A stretch of DNA of 64,000 bases from Paenibacillus silagei (GCF_017874735.1 NZ_JAGGLV010000033.1:1-64000); one strand, 5' to 3'. Shown: positions 8,501 to 17,195, numbered from the stretch's first letter. Notes: a model not told the origin generated them from the sequence alone. A program made the numbers and translations.

Positions 8501-10794
8501 ACATACCAGCGGATCTCTCCCGGCTCCCACTCAATGGAGTAGGTGTGGAACTCTTCAATGGTGGAACTGCCAGGCAATACATACTCCTTGCCGGAATAGA
8601 CATTATCCGGCCACTGGGAACCATAATGGATCGTTCCGGCAACCACATTCGGACGGCTGCCCCAGCCTTCCATAATATCCAGCTCCCCGGAGGCCGCCCA
8701 ATTGCCGTACACATAATTCTCCGGCAGCATCCAGATCGCCGGCCACAGCCCCTTGCCAGCCGGAGCTTTTGCCCGGATCTCGAATTTGCCGTACATTTTG
8801 CTGTACAAGCCATTTGTCTTAATTCTGGTGGAAGTGTACGGCTTGCCGCCTATTGCCTCCTTGCGTGCGGTAATGATTAGCTTACCGTCCTGCTCTTTCA
8901 CATTCTTCGGATCATTGGTGTAATATTCCAGCTCATTATTGCCCCAGCCCGGATTCCCGACAGCGGTGCCGTCTCCGAGATCATAGGTCCACTTCGCAGG
9001 ATCAATGACATTATCATCGAATTCATCATTCCACACCAGACTCCACGGATCACTGCTCGGCGTCGGTGTTGGCTCCGACGTAGGCTTAGCTGTCGGTGTC
9101 GGCGTCGGTGTCGCTGTTGGCTCCGGCGTGACCTCTGGCGTCGGTATTGGCGTCGGCTCCGGCGTAACCTCTGGTGTTGGTACTGGCGTCGGTTCCGGCG
9201 TAGGCTTCGCTGTCGGTTCCGGTGTTGGCTTCGCTGTCGGTTCCGGCGTAGGCTTCGCTGTCGGTTCCGGTGTAGGCTTCGCTGTCGGTTCCGGCGTAGG
9301 CTCCGCTGTTGGTTCCGGCGTAGGCGTGACCACCGGAGTCGGCGTCACTTCCGGCGAAGGGGTGACAGCCGGTGTAGCCGTCGCTGTCTCTCCGCCACCG
9401 GCGGCCACCGGCGGCTGGCTGGCCTGCGGCGACGCCAGATTGAGATTGCTGCGGCTGCCTGTCATGAGAGCAATGCCCCCGGCCGTGACAGCCTCGGCCT
9501 GATTCAGCACAGTACCGAAGCTGCCGCTGCCTGTAATTGTAGTGCCCCGGGCACCGGCTGTAAGGAGCAGCTCAGCCACCTGCGCCTGATTCATCAGCAC
9601 CAGCTTGCCGGGAGTGCCCCAGATCAGCTTGGATAGCTTGCCTGACAAGCTCAGCGTGAGGTTGCCTCCGGCCGCATCAGCGGTGGATACAACCCCATAA
9701 TTGCCAATAAGAGTGACCGTCTGCTCACCTGCCGGGAGGACAACACCAGCGAATCCCTCCCCGGTAAGCGCAGCTTCTTCAAGGATAGCACCGGAATCAA
9801 GATGTACCGTTCCGGCGGATGTTGTCCCGCTGGCAACGATGCGGACACTGCCCTTCGGCTTCGCCACCTGCACAGCCCCAAGGCTGCTGTCCGTAAGGCT
9901 CACGCCCTGCCCGCCACCGCCGCGAATATAGGTTGTGCCGGTAACCTGCACCCCCTGAAGCCGGATCACTCCTTCCCCGATCCCCTCGGTAAGATAGAGA
10001 TTTCCTTCTATGATAGTGTCCCTCAGTGTAATATCCTCATGGCTCAGCACCACATTGCCCTTCACCTTGCCCAGCTTCACTTCCCCGGCGGCGGAGCGCA
10101 GCTCCGGCACCAGTGTATCCGCCAGCTTCGCCAGCTCGGCACGGGTGATCCTCCCGTCTGGCTTGAATAAGCCTCCGGGGTAGCCTTGCATATAACCGGC
10201 TGCCGTAAAAGCATCCGCCGCAGCGCTAACTGCACTGTCGGCTCCCGCCAGGTCGCTATACATCCCCTGCGCTTGACGCTCAGTCTCCAGCCTCAGTATC
10301 CGCTGAAGCGCAAGGACCGCCTCCCCGCGTTTCAACGGAGCCGCAGGTTCGATTCGCTGATGTGCGTCTGCACTCAGATACCCCGCTGCTACCGCTTTGG
10401 CGATATCGTCCTTGTACCAGGCCGCCGCCGGGATATCCGCCGGAAGCACAGCCGCCATATCCTTATAGCCAAATATACGGTTGACGATTGCCGTGAATTC
10501 TGCCCGGGTGACCTGCTGCTCCGGCCGGAAGCTGCCGTCCCCGTAGCCGGAGATCACCCCGCTGCGGCTCCAGCGCTGCACCGCATGTGCCGCCCAGCTG
10601 CCCTCTTTTACATCGGTAAACGCTTTCAAATCATTAGCAGCCAACCTCCCGCTCTGGAAGGCGGCTGTGGTCTCCGCAGACGCTGTCAGTCTGCTCTGAA
10701 CAGACTTCGCCTCAGCCCCGCCGCTGCCCAGCGGCGATAGAAGTCCCGTAACGATGACAGCGGCCGCTAACAACGCTGATATATTTCTTTTCAT
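5551..10794 (-). CDS. SLH-anchored multidomain GH16 beta-glucanase with C-terminal carbohydrate-binding modules
   Basis: 1747 residues. Signal peptide (about 1-30), three S-layer homology repeats (about 58-230; AFTDVKEGSWA, TRAEF and RITRAELAKLAD), a beta-strand-rich spacer, a Pro-Thr-Glu-Pro linker (about 465-580), then a GH16 domain (about 590-835) with catalytic motif ELDIME: nucleophile E704, D706 and acid/base E709. Five CBM4/9-like modules follow (each opens with an N-G-S/T-F motif such as NGSFTGG or NGTFDTQ), with one DUF1533-like insert (SIKSLKVNGV). The protein should sit on the cell wall and hydrolyse beta-1,3 or mixed-linkage glucan. Long for GH16 but typical of Paenibacillus surface laminarinases. 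A LacI regulator is divergent. Confidence 0.93.
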   Translation of the reverse strand: MKRNISALLAAAVIVTGLLSPLGSGGAEAKSVQSRLTASAETTAAFQSGRLAANDLKAFTDVKEGSWAAHAVQRWSRSGVISGYGDGSFRPEQQVTRAEFTAIVNRIFGYKDMAAVLPADIPAAAWYKDDIAKAVAAGYLSADAHQRIEPAAPLKRGEAVLALQRILRLETERQAQGMYSDLAGADSAVSAAADAFTAAGYMQGYPGGLFKPDGRITRAELAKLADTLVPELRSAAGEVKLGKVKGNVVLSHEDITLRDTIIEGNLYLTEGIGEGVIRLQGVQVTGTTYIRGGGGQGVSLTDSSLGAVQVAKPKGSVRIVASGTTSAGTVHLDSGAILEEAALTGEGFAGVVLPAGEQTVTLIGNYGVVSTADAAGGNLTLSLSGKLSKLIWGTPGKLVLMNQAQVAELLLTAGARGTTITGSGSFGTVLNQAEAVTAGGIALMTGSRSNLNLASPQASQPPVAAGGGETATATPAVTPSPEVTPTPVVTPTPEPTAEPTPEPTAKPTPEPTAKPTPEPTAKPTPEPTAKPTPEPTPVPTPEVTPEPTPIPTPEVTPEPTATPTPTPTAKPTSEPTPTPSSDPWSLVWNDEFDDNVIDPAKWTYDLGDGTAVGNPGWGNNELEYYTNDPKNVKEQDGKLIITARKEAIGGKPYTSTRIKTNGLYSKMYGKFEIRAKAPAGKGLWPAIWMLPENYVYGNWAASGELDIMEGWGSRPNVVAGTIHYGSQWPDNVYSGKEYVLPGSSTIEEFHTYSIEWEPGEIRWYVDGVLFSTKNDWYSKSSGQPAINAYPAPFNQKFHLLMNLAVGGNFDGNPTDETVFPSSMEIDYVRIYELTGREYRQPVPVELAKEPYLEGAKPPLADGNFIYNSGFTEQVEGDPGMGIPNTAHWVLYKDEGADAALSLEQADGVNLLKVNILKPGGNSYSIQPQAIVSLAKGRFYKLSFDARTDTARELTARLTGGAPLGFPSYSPAFKAALTPQLQHYETMFQMKESSDNAARIEFNLGTNASPVWLGNARLEEIDSIPFDHDSAKAPLGNGNHLYNGSFDLGEPDRMSYWHIAASGGAEVTPQVEADGRLKLDITDADTGGSEVTLQQKGIFLVQGQDYKLTFEADSFSARTAVVELQGNDGVVYASEPVQLNAGHQQVEALFKNLAGATDHLGRFVLLLDGTAGTVLLDQFVLVRTSSYYDPDLTYYPLLNGDFSFGLTSWERLLTEDGGQSNAAAVDGAAKFSITNTGNQAYSVMLFQNNLKAAAGLDYVVEFDASASVARQMNVKAENASYSPSIDKTVELTPEMKHYRFEFRQGANDMLSLKFLLGKVGGVSVPQSHDIIIDNVRFEIKDAPAKPQELLADSTANRVSQPIELTFIPKAEWSGSIKSLKVNGVTLAAELYDVGPGAITIQPAAFPAEGSYNIIVEAEGYVNASVVQTILANDNNLVVNGSFTGGSSGWSTWSGEGGVSSFQVVNGAAEVLITAAGSQAWHTQLYQEKIPLEAGATYELSFRAKSTVPRQIIVEYSGTSAQAAQAKFDITATWATYSTQFSVTNANPLKLNYLIGATLGEDKTANHTAHTISLDDIVLRKVTDGPDTEPASGTLDNGTFDTQPALKGWTQYFESTGNATVQNGELEVSLGFTGSANYAAQVDYRDLKLTQGKSYTLAFSARSDINRQIEVAVEHFGGDYTKYLQTTAASLTGEMQRFSYTFTMNGGTDAGVHLVFLLGLNPGNSAETNAAIEAGNHIYIDDVSLIENP

Positions 10795-11103
10795 TCCGTG
10801 TATGCCTCCTCAGGATTAGAGTCTCCTCTTACCGCATTTCCATCGCCCCGCTGCCTTCAAGTTGCTCTCAGTTCAATCTAAAGTACCCTCAGGCACCCTG
10901 ACCGAAATCGGTTTCGATTTTCTCCGTGCCATTCCTCTAAACGCAATTAACCTTTGACTTGTTTCGGCAAGTTGAATAGACTCTAGAAAGGACTGCTGTT
11001 TGACAGCAGAGAGTGTCCAAGTGAACGGTCAGTAGCCTTGATAAACCCTGGCATACCCGTCTTTTGGCCCTGTTATAACTATGAAGCGGGGGTGAGCATA
11101 GCC
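10795..11103. promoter_or_regulatory. Divergent control region between GH16 and its LacI regulator
   Basis: About 310 bp without a gene. It holds two operator-like palindromes. CGAAATCGGTTTCG at 10903-10916 is a near-perfect LacI/CcpA-type half-site pair. ACTTGTTTCGGCAAGT at 10957-10972 has perfect five-base arms. Both lie where a LacI-family protein from the adjacent gene could control GH16 and itself. The pairing with that regulator is inferred. Confidence 0.5.
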
Positions 11104-12135
11104 ATGCAAATGAATATCAAAAAAATCGCCGAAATGGCCGGGGTCTCTGTATCGACTGTCTCCAAAATCATGAATAATTACAGCGATGTTTCCGAAAAAA
11201 CGAAACGAAGAGTGCTCGAAATCATCGAACAAACCGGATATACCCCCTCAAGCTCCGCCAAGACGCTGGCTACCAAGAAATCGAATCTGATCGGGGTTAT
11301 TTTTGCCGGTGAGCTAAATGTGGAATTTACCCATCCTTTTTTTGTTGAGGTGCTGAATTCGTTCAAGAAGCAGATGGGGGTTCTGGGGTATGATCTGATT
11401 TTCTTCTCGAATGAGAAGTTCATTAACAGCGGCGATTACTACTCGCGTTGCCTGCATTTCCATGTGGACGGCTGTGTCATTATCTCTGGAGAACAGATGG
11501 AGCCTGCGATACAGGAACTCGACCGGAGCCATATTCCCTGCATCGGCGTTGACCTGGAGCTGACCGGCAGGAAATCCGGCTATGTCATGTCAGACAATTA
11601 CCAGATTGCTTCCAAAGTGGTGGAGCATTTCTACCTGCTCGGACACCGGGAGCTTGGTTTCATAGGCAGCAGAGCGGATTCGGATATCTCCAACCGGCGC
11701 GAAGCAGGGTATGTCAGAGCCATTGCCGGCTTCGGCCTGGTCATGAATCCTAAGTGGTTCGTGCATGGTGATGATTTCTTCGAGCCCAGCGGGTATGCAG
11801 CAATGAACTCGTTAATTGAATCGGGAGATTTGCCAAAAGCGGTCTTCGCCGCCTCCGATCTCCTCGCCCTCGGCGCAGTCCGCGCCTTGAAGGAGCAGGG
11901 TCTGCGTGTTCCTGAGGATGTAGCCATCATCGGCTGTGACGATATCGAGGCCTGCCAGTATACCAGCCCTACGCTGACTACCATCCGCCAGAACAAGGAA
12001 CGCCTGGGTGTGCTCGCCGCCCATATGCTGTTCGATCTCATCAATAACCAGTCTGAAGGCGGCTCATTTGTAGTTGAACCGGCGCTGATCGTCCGTGAAT
12101 CCTGCGGCAGCGGGCTGAACCGCTTGAACCGCTGA
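11104..12135 (+). CDS. LacI-family transcriptional regulator (probable control of the GH16 gene)
   Basis: About 343 residues. The N-terminal LacI helix-turn-helix (IKKIAEMAGVSVSTVSKIMN) and hinge are followed by a periplasmic-binding-protein-like sensor domain ending in the conserved IIGCDDIEACQYTSPTLTT and TIRQ region. I set the start at 11104, preceded by GGGGTGAG; the frame is open back to 11038 but that extension has no ribosome site. Effector unknown; oligosaccharides released by the divergent glucanase are a reasonable guess. Downstream a stem AACGG(ac)TGC/GCACCGTT with a T run (12281-12306) probably ends the transcript. Confidence 0.88.
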   Translation: MQMNIKKIAEMAGVSVSTVSKIMNNYSDVSEKTKRRVLEIIEQTGYTPSSSAKTLATKKSNLIGVIFAGELNVEFTHPFFVEVLNSFKKQMGVLGYDLIFFSNEKFINSGDYYSRCLHFHVDGCVIISGEQMEPAIQELDRSHIPCIGVDLELTGRKSGYVMSDNYQIASKVVEHFYLLGHRELGFIGSRADSDISNRREAGYVRAIAGFGLVMNPKWFVHGDDFFEPSGYAAMNSLIESGDLPKAVFAASDLLALGAVRALKEQGLRVPEDVAIIGCDDIEACQYTSPTLTTIRQNKERLGVLAAHMLFDLINNQSEGGSFVVEPALIVRESCGSGLNRLNR

Positions 12136-12280
12136 ACGCCTAAACCACTGGATCGCCGTAACGCTGAACTTCTGCCTTTCCCGGATCTGCCCTTCAATCC
12201 CTCCCCTCCAGCCCAGAACAATAGCTTGGCTGCATTCCGCAACTACCTGAGAACGCTTTCGATACTATAATCGCTCATTT

Positions 12281-12307
12281 AACGGACTGCTTCAAGGCAC
12301 CGTTTTT
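12281..12307 (+). terminator. Terminator after the LacI regulator
   Basis: Stem AACGG plus TGC against GCA plus CCGTT with a two-base bulge, followed by TTTT, 146 bp after the regulator stop. The rest of 12136-12376 holds nothing I recognise. Confidence 0.55.
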
Positions 12308-12376
12308 CTGGTTTTGGGGACCATTTTTCGGCTTGGCCCCCGTATTAGCCTGTCCATGCTCTCTATCCTGGCCGCA

Positions 12377-13393
12377 TTACAGCGGAGTAGGCTCAGCCAC
12401 CTGAGGGTCCAGCGACAGTCTGACCAGTTGGCCCGCATGGGTAAGACCCGCACCGAAACCGTACAGCAACACCTGCTGGCCGCTGCGCACCTTCCCTTCG
12501 CGGATGCCCAGATCCAGCGCAAGCGGAATACTGGCTGCCGAGGTATTACCGAAGGCTTCAAGACTGTATAATGCCTGCTCCAGAGGATAGTTCAGCCGTT
12601 CACAGATGGGTTCAATCATCCGCAGATTGGCGCTGTGCGGGATGAACCAGTCTACTTCCGCAATATCTGCTCCGGCGTTCTTCAGCACCTGCTGTACTCC
12701 CTGCGGAACCGTACGGACCGCCCACTTGAATACTTCACGGCCATTTTGCACCAGCAGCCCTGTCCCGGAGAGCTCCACTCCGTTCACCTTCTCCGCCAGC
12801 CCTGTGCGATAGACATGCTGCGCTCCGCTTCCGTCACTCCCGAGATGGTATCCCATGAAGTCGTCCTGCGCCCCGCTCCCGCTGCGCTCCACCAGCACAG
12901 CCCCTGCTCCATCCCCGAACAGAATGCAGGTACTGCGGTCCGTATAATCTGTGATCTTGGATAGCGTATCTGCACCGATGACCAGCACCTTATGATGCAG
13001 TCCCGAAGACACCAGCGCGTGAGCCGTATGCAGAGCATATACGAATCCGGCGCAGGCAGCGCTCAGATCGATCGCTCCCGCAGTCAGCGGAATACCAAGG
13101 GTATTCTGCACAATGGACGCTACAGATGGAAAAGAGAAGTCTGGCGTGCTGGTCGCCACAAGCACCATATCGACATCCTGTACGCTTTTGCCATAACGCT
13201 TCATCATATCCCGGACGGCAGCTGCACACAGATCACTGGTATATTCATCCGCGCGGCTGATTCTGCGCTCCCGGATACCCGTCCGCTGCACAATCCACTC
13301 ATCATTGGTATCCACCATCTGCTCCAGATCCTGATTCGTAAGTCTGCGGGCCGGCACGTAAGATCCGATCGCTGTTATTCTTGCACCTGTCAT
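12377..13393 (-). CDS. fabH: 3-oxoacyl-ACP synthase III (KAS III)
   Basis: About 338 residues, normal FabH length. The thiolase-fold triad is intact: Cys in SAACAGF (residue 114 from this start), His in WFIPHSANLRM and Asn in EAFGNTSAASIP. Such enzymes condense acetyl-CoA or branched acyl-CoA with malonyl-ACP to start fatty-acid synthesis. The ATG at 13393 has AGGTGG five bases upstream; a GTG nine bases earlier overlaps that site. It stands outside any fab cluster, so it may be an additional KAS III. A TetR regulator with strong palindromes lies divergently and could control it. Confidence 0.92.
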   Translation of the reverse strand: MTGARITAIGSYVPARRLTNQDLEQMVDTNDEWIVQRTGIRERRISRADEYTSDLCAAAVRDMMKRYGKSVQDVDMVLVATSTPDFSFPSVASIVQNTLGIPLTAGAIDLSAACAGFVYALHTAHALVSSGLHHKVLVIGADTLSKITDYTDRSTCILFGDGAGAVLVERSGSGAQDDFMGYHLGSDGSGAQHVYRTGLAEKVNGVELSGTGLLVQNGREVFKWAVRTVPQGVQQVLKNAGADIAEVDWFIPHSANLRMIEPICERLNYPLEQALYSLEAFGNTSAASIPLALDLGIREGKVRSGQQVLLYGFGAGLTHAGQLVRLSLDPQVAEPTPL

Positions 13394-13510
13394 TAGATCC
13401 ACCTCAGCTTTCGATTTTATTAGTATCTGATATTAGCACTTGGTACTAATTATAACCTGCTCCTGACTATTTTGCAAAATGTATACCCGGAATCGCCCAG
13501 CAGCAAGCAC

Positions 13511-13565
13511 ATCTTAACATTGTAAAGATCACTAACACATGCTACAATCTTTACAATGTTAAGAT
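13511..13565. promoter_or_regulatory. Twin palindromic operators upstream of the TetR gene
   Basis: ATCTTAACATTGTAAAGAT (13511-13529) and its exact reverse complement (13547-13565) are separated by 17 bp. Each 19-mer is itself nearly palindromic (ATCTT-ACA-TGT-AAGAT). This gives two dimer sites whose centres are 36 bp apart, in the gap between divergent fabH and tetR. It suits autoregulation by the adjacent TetR protein, possibly also control of fabH and the flavoprotein genes. Confidence 0.75.
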
Positions 13566-13576
13566 GACAGGCAAGT

Positions 13577-14167
13577 ATGAAAGGAAGAATGCATACCTTG
13601 AAAGATAAACCTTACCACCACGGCAATTTACGCAACCAGCTGATCGAAGCTGGCATCAGGCTGATTAACTTGGACGGCATGAATAGCTTTTCCCTGCGCA
13701 AAGTAGCCGCCGAATGTGCAGTCAGCCATACCGCCCCCTACAGCCATTTTAAAAATATAGATGAACTGGTAGCCGCCATGGGGGAGCATGTCACGAGCCA
13801 GTTTATGGACACTCTGCATGCCTCGGTTCAAGGCCAGGAGGGGAACCCTGATACGATTATTCTGCTGGGGCAGGCCTATATTGATTTTTTCATAGAGCAT
13901 CCACAGTATTTCCAGTTTCTGTTCTACCATTCAGGCATCGTTATTGATCTGGACAACTACGATTCTGACAGCTATCCGCCATTTGCCCTATTCCGGACAA
14001 CGGTCTATGAAGTGTTCCGCAGCAGCGGGCTGCCGGAGTCGGAATTCACCAAGCACCTAGTTACACTCTGGTCCATGGTGCATGGAATTACGGCTTTGCT
14101 TACTAATAACGGAGTGCGTTATTCGGGCAACTGGCGCGATCTGCTGGAGCTTAAATCTATCTTTTAG
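13577..14167 (+). CDS. TetR/AcrR-family regulator (WHG-domain type)
   Basis: Up to 196 residues. The N-terminal helix-turn-helix reads SLRKVAAECAVSHTAPYSHF, a classic TetR recognition helix. The C-terminal half contains LWSMVHGITAL, typical of the TetR WHG ligand domain. The start is uncertain: ATG 13577, ATG 13589 and TTG 13598 are in frame, and the AAGGAAG at 13580-13586 would favour the TTG. It is followed after 12 bp by two flavodoxin-fold genes, probably its targets in one operon. Twin palindromes lie just upstream. Confidence 0.87.
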   Translation: MKGRMHTLKDKPYHHGNLRNQLIEAGIRLINLDGMNSFSLRKVAAECAVSHTAPYSHFKNIDELVAAMGEHVTSQFMDTLHASVQGQEGNPDTIILLGQAYIDFFIEHPQYFQFLFYHSGIVIDLDNYDSDSYPPFALFRTTVYEVFRSSGLPESEFTKHLVTLWSMVHGITALLTNNGVRYSGNWRDLLELKSIF

Positions 14168-14179
14168 GGAGATGAAGTC

Positions 14180-14689
14180 TTGAGAACGATCATACACGAT
14201 CTGCAGGAGCAAGAATTCGCGGGCTGGCTGGGGGATACGGCGCAAGAGGAAGTAACGGTCATCTCGGATAGCGGTGCGATCCGTTCGTGCATGGGCTGCT
14301 TCGGCTGCTGGACCCGGACTCCCGGGACATGCGTCATTAAGAGAGATGGCTACGACAATCTGGGCGAGCTGTTCTCCCGCAGCGATGAGCTCATGATCAT
14401 CAGTAAATGTATGTACGGCAGCTATAGCCCCTTTGTGCTGAATGTGCTGAACCGGAGCCTCTCCTACATGCTGCCCTATTTTGTCACCACACACGGGGAG
14501 ACACATCACCGGCCCCGCTATAAGCACCAGTTCAAATTATCCGTACATTTCTATGGCAGTGACCTTACGGAGGGTGAGCAGCATACGGCCCGAATGCTGG
14601 TCGCGGCAAACGGCCTGAATCTGTATTCGTCAGAGAACAATGTCTATTTCCACACCAGCCCGCAGCACATTAAGGAGGCCCTCCAATGA
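14180..14689 (+). CDS. Flavodoxin-fold protein (NAD(P)H-dependent FMN reductase-like)
   Basis: 169 residues, starting at a TTG with AGGGAG eight bases upstream. The segment CMGCFGCWTRTPGTCVIKRD is characteristic of the flavodoxin_2/iron-sulfur flavoprotein group, where a loop rich in Cys, Gly and Trp lies near the flavin. It is cytosolic, with no signal peptide. It overlaps the next gene by 4 bp (ATGA). The pair probably forms a functional unit under the TetR regulator, perhaps reducing quinones or nitro compounds; the substrate cannot be inferred. Confidence 0.75.
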   Translation: MRTIIHDLQEQEFAGWLGDTAQEEVTVISDSGAIRSCMGCFGCWTRTPGTCVIKRDGYDNLGELFSRSDELMIISKCMYGSYSPFVLNVLNRSLSYMLPYFVTTHGETHHRPRYKHQFKLSVHFYGSDLTEGEQHTARMLVAANGLNLYSSENNVYFHTSPQHIKEALQ

Positions 14690-15324
14690 ACATCGCGCTG
14701 ATTAACGGCAGCCCCAAGCCAAACGGCAGCAACTCGGGCATACTGCTGTCCATGCTGGAGCCGCTGATTGCGGACGGGAACGAACTGCACCCCTATACGC
14801 CGAATAAAAGACCGCTCACTCCTGAAGAATACAGCGAGCTATGCCGCATGGATGTGCTGGTTCTGGCCTTCCCCCTGTATTATGACGGAATTCCGTCACA
14901 CTTGTTCCAGCTGCTGGTTACCCTGGAAGGATATTTGAAGACCGAGCGCGAACGGGAGATTTACGTCTATGCGCTGATTAACAACGGCTTCTACGAGGGA
15001 CAGCAGAACCACATTGCGGTGGAGATCCTTAAGAATTGGTGCGCGCGCGCCGGTGTTCACTTCGGGCAAGCCATAGGCCAAGGCGCCGGGGAAATGCTGG
15101 GCTCCCTGGATAAGGTGCCTCTGGGCCGGGGGCCGCTGAAGAATCTGGGCCGTGCCATGTATAGCCTGGCCGAGAGCATCCAGTCCAGAAGCGCCGGGGA
15201 ATCCCTGCTCTTCAGCCCGAACTTCCCCCGCTTTGCCTGGAAATTCTATTCCACCCGTTCCTTCTGGCACCGCACAGCCAGGGAGAACGGACTGAAGCCG
15301 AAGGATCTGCGGCGGCGGATGTAA
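14686..15324 (+). CDS. Flavodoxin-fold NAD(P)H oxidoreductase
   Basis: 212 residues. The N terminus MNIALINGSPKPNGSNSGIL is the FMN-phosphate-binding loop of NADPH-dependent FMN reductases, and FPLYYDGIPSHLFQLL is the second flavin contact. It is translationally coupled to the preceding flavoprotein. Two related flavodoxin-fold genes in a row suggest a heteromer or a recent divergence. Physiological substrate unknown. Confidence 0.8.
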   Translation: MNIALINGSPKPNGSNSGILLSMLEPLIADGNELHPYTPNKRPLTPEEYSELCRMDVLVLAFPLYYDGIPSHLFQLLVTLEGYLKTEREREIYVYALINNGFYEGQQNHIAVEILKNWCARAGVHFGQAIGQGAGEMLGSLDKVPLGRGPLKNLGRAMYSLAESIQSRSAGESLLFSPNFPRFAWKFYSTRSFWHRTARENGLKPKDLRRRM

Positions 15325-15851
15325 CGAATACTGTAACTAATTGCATACTGGCGGTGGGGGGCTGCCGTACCCGATTAAGGTACAAGTGGAGGACTAAATT
15401 TAGGACTTAATTGCACTCTGTACATCTAAATCACCTGATATTCCTCCGATGATATGTTTAGTTGTATTTCGTACACCTAAATTCCACCAATACCGGCCTT
15501 ATCCCCCATTCGGGCAGATTTAGTTGTACAAACTACATTTAGAAGCGGCGAACCTTCCTTTTCACTGTTTTTAAGTGTACAGAATGCAACTATCTATCCC
15601 TTATCCGCCGGATTTAATGTTCCCAATCGTCCCGGCACCTACATCTACGGGTAATGGCCACTTGGAAGAAAGGTAATGCTATTTATGCCTTAAAAATTCA
15701 AGTTAAATAGTACAAACTTCTATTTAACCTTAAAAGCCCGGTCCCCCAACAGGACCAGGCTCTTTCACTTTCAACTTCCACGCACACGCCCAGAGGAATG
15801 ACTCCGCTGATCTCGCCAGACCTCACCTGATCTCACCGGCCCTCCAGGTCA
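15325..15851. other. Gene-free region with a dispersed inverted-motif repeat
   Basis: No coding signal in 527 bp. It contains four copies of a 25 bp motif of the form TTTAGTTGTA-N5-TACACCTAAA at about 15406, 15457, 15519 and 15571; the last is best read in reverse complement. They are spaced 50-60 bp apart and separated by unrelated DNA. Confidence 0.6.
15732..15764 (-). terminator. Terminator of the pectin operon
   Basis: Interrupted stem AGCC-CGGTCC/GGACC-A-GGCT with TTTT on the minus strand, about 90 bp past the GH28 stop. Confidence 0.6.
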
Positions 15852-17195
15852 TTACCGTTCCGCCAGCGCCACCGTAACCTCCTCCACCAGCTTCTCCGGC
15901 TTGACCGTGTTCCTGGAGCGGCAGTTCAGGAATTCCACTTCTTCCCCATTCTCAACATAAAAGGCCGGGCCGTCATGGTTCTCAATTGTGACCTGCTGGA
16001 ACTGCACCTCGCGGACATTGCCGAGGAAGAAGCCACGGCGCTGCATGTCCTGAAGTCCTGCCATCATATCCGGCTGGCCGGGCACCGCGTGCTCCGCCAT
16101 CGAGATATCGATGTTGGTGAAGGTGATTTCCGAGACGGCCTGCTCCGCCAGCCCGTACAGGAATCCCGCCGCCGCATGGACATTGCGGGCTGTAATATTG
16201 GCATAATGAATCCGCCGGAACTGCGGGGTCTCCTCCGTCACCGGATACGGGTTCTTGTCCCAGACGTATTTCTCCTTGCCCCGGGGTCCGCAGAAATAAT
16301 AGAGATTCAGCGTGAAGGGACAGATCACATCCTCCATCACAATGTTGCTGATCCGGATATCCTCAATAATCCCGCCCCGTCCCCGCCGGGACTTCATGCG
16401 GATGCCGCGGTCCGTCTGCTTAAATACACAATTGCTGATCGTCACATTGCGGATATCGCCGCTCATCTCACTGCCCAGCACCACCGCTCCGTGGCCGTGA
16501 ACCATCACGCAGTTCGTAATCGTGATATTCTCGCAGGGAATTCGTTCCCGGGTATCCTCGGTGCCTGCCTTAATGGCAATGCAGTCATCACCGACATCGA
16601 TATGGCAGTTGCTGATACGCACATCGCGGCAGGATTCGGGATTGATTCCATCGGTATTCGGGGAATCTGCCGGATTCAGGATCGACAGATTATCGATCAT
16701 CACATTGCTGCAATTAATCGGATTCACCGTCCAGCTTGGGGAATTCACCAGCGTCAGATCGCGGAGCGTCACCCGGTTGCAATCGTCGAAGCCAATCAGT
16801 CTTGGACGGGGATACTCCAGCTCTTTTGGGCAGTCCCGATGCTTTTTCCACCAAGGTTCTCCATTCCCGTCAATAGTTCCGCTCCCGGTAATCGAGACAT
16901 TCCTCAGGCCCGCTCCGTAGATGCAGGCGGCATGAACCTCCCGCTTCACCCCTTCCCACCGTGATTCCACGGCAGGATAATCCGCCGGATCGGTACTGAA
17001 GGACAATAGCGCACCGGGACTGAGATGCAGCTCAATGTTGCTGCGCAGCCTAACCGCGCCTGTCAGGAAAGTACCGGCCGGAATATATATCGTCCCGCCA
17101 CCAGCCCCGTGCGCCGCTGCAATCGCATCGGCGATCGCCTGCGTTGCTGGCAACCCGCTGTCCCGCTGCGCTCCGTAGTCTACTATGTTATACAC
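15852..17195 (-). CDS. GH28 polygalacturonase-family hydrolase
   Basis: 447 residues with a right-handed beta-helix pattern. All GH28 catalytic blocks are present: SPNTDGI, GDDCIAIK, MVHGHGAVVLGSE and the substrate-binding RIRMK-like RGIRMKSRRGRGG. No signal peptide, so it acts in the cytosol on imported oligosaccharides; GH28 of this type often removes galacturonic acid from rhamnogalacturonan or polygalacturonate fragments. The start is a GTG with GGAGGCGGACA in front. Last gene of the ABC-GH105-GH28 operon. Confidence 0.92.
   Translation of the reverse strand: MYNIVDYGAQRDSGLPATQAIADAIAAAHGAGGGTIYIPAGTFLTGAVRLRSNIELHLSPGALLSFSTDPADYPAVESRWEGVKREVHAACIYGAGLRNVSITGSGTIDGNGEPWWKKHRDCPKELEYPRPRLIGFDDCNRVTLRDLTLVNSPSWTVNPINCSNVMIDNLSILNPADSPNTDGINPESCRDVRISNCHIDVGDDCIAIKAGTEDTRERIPCENITITNCVMVHGHGAVVLGSEMSGDIRNVTISNCVFKQTDRGIRMKSRRGRGGIIEDIRISNIVMEDVICPFTLNLYYFCGPRGKEKYVWDKNPYPVTEETPQFRRIHYANITARNVHAAAGFLYGLAEQAVSEITFTNIDISMAEHAVPGQPDMMAGLQDMQRRGFFLGNVREVQFQQVTIENHDGPAFYVENGEEVEFLNCRSRNTVKPEKLVEEVTVALAER

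Noticed and set aside
9005..9502. Plus-strand frame rich in GVGVGSGVG
   Set aside because: It is the antisense translation of the Pro-Thr-Glu linker in the GH16 gene.
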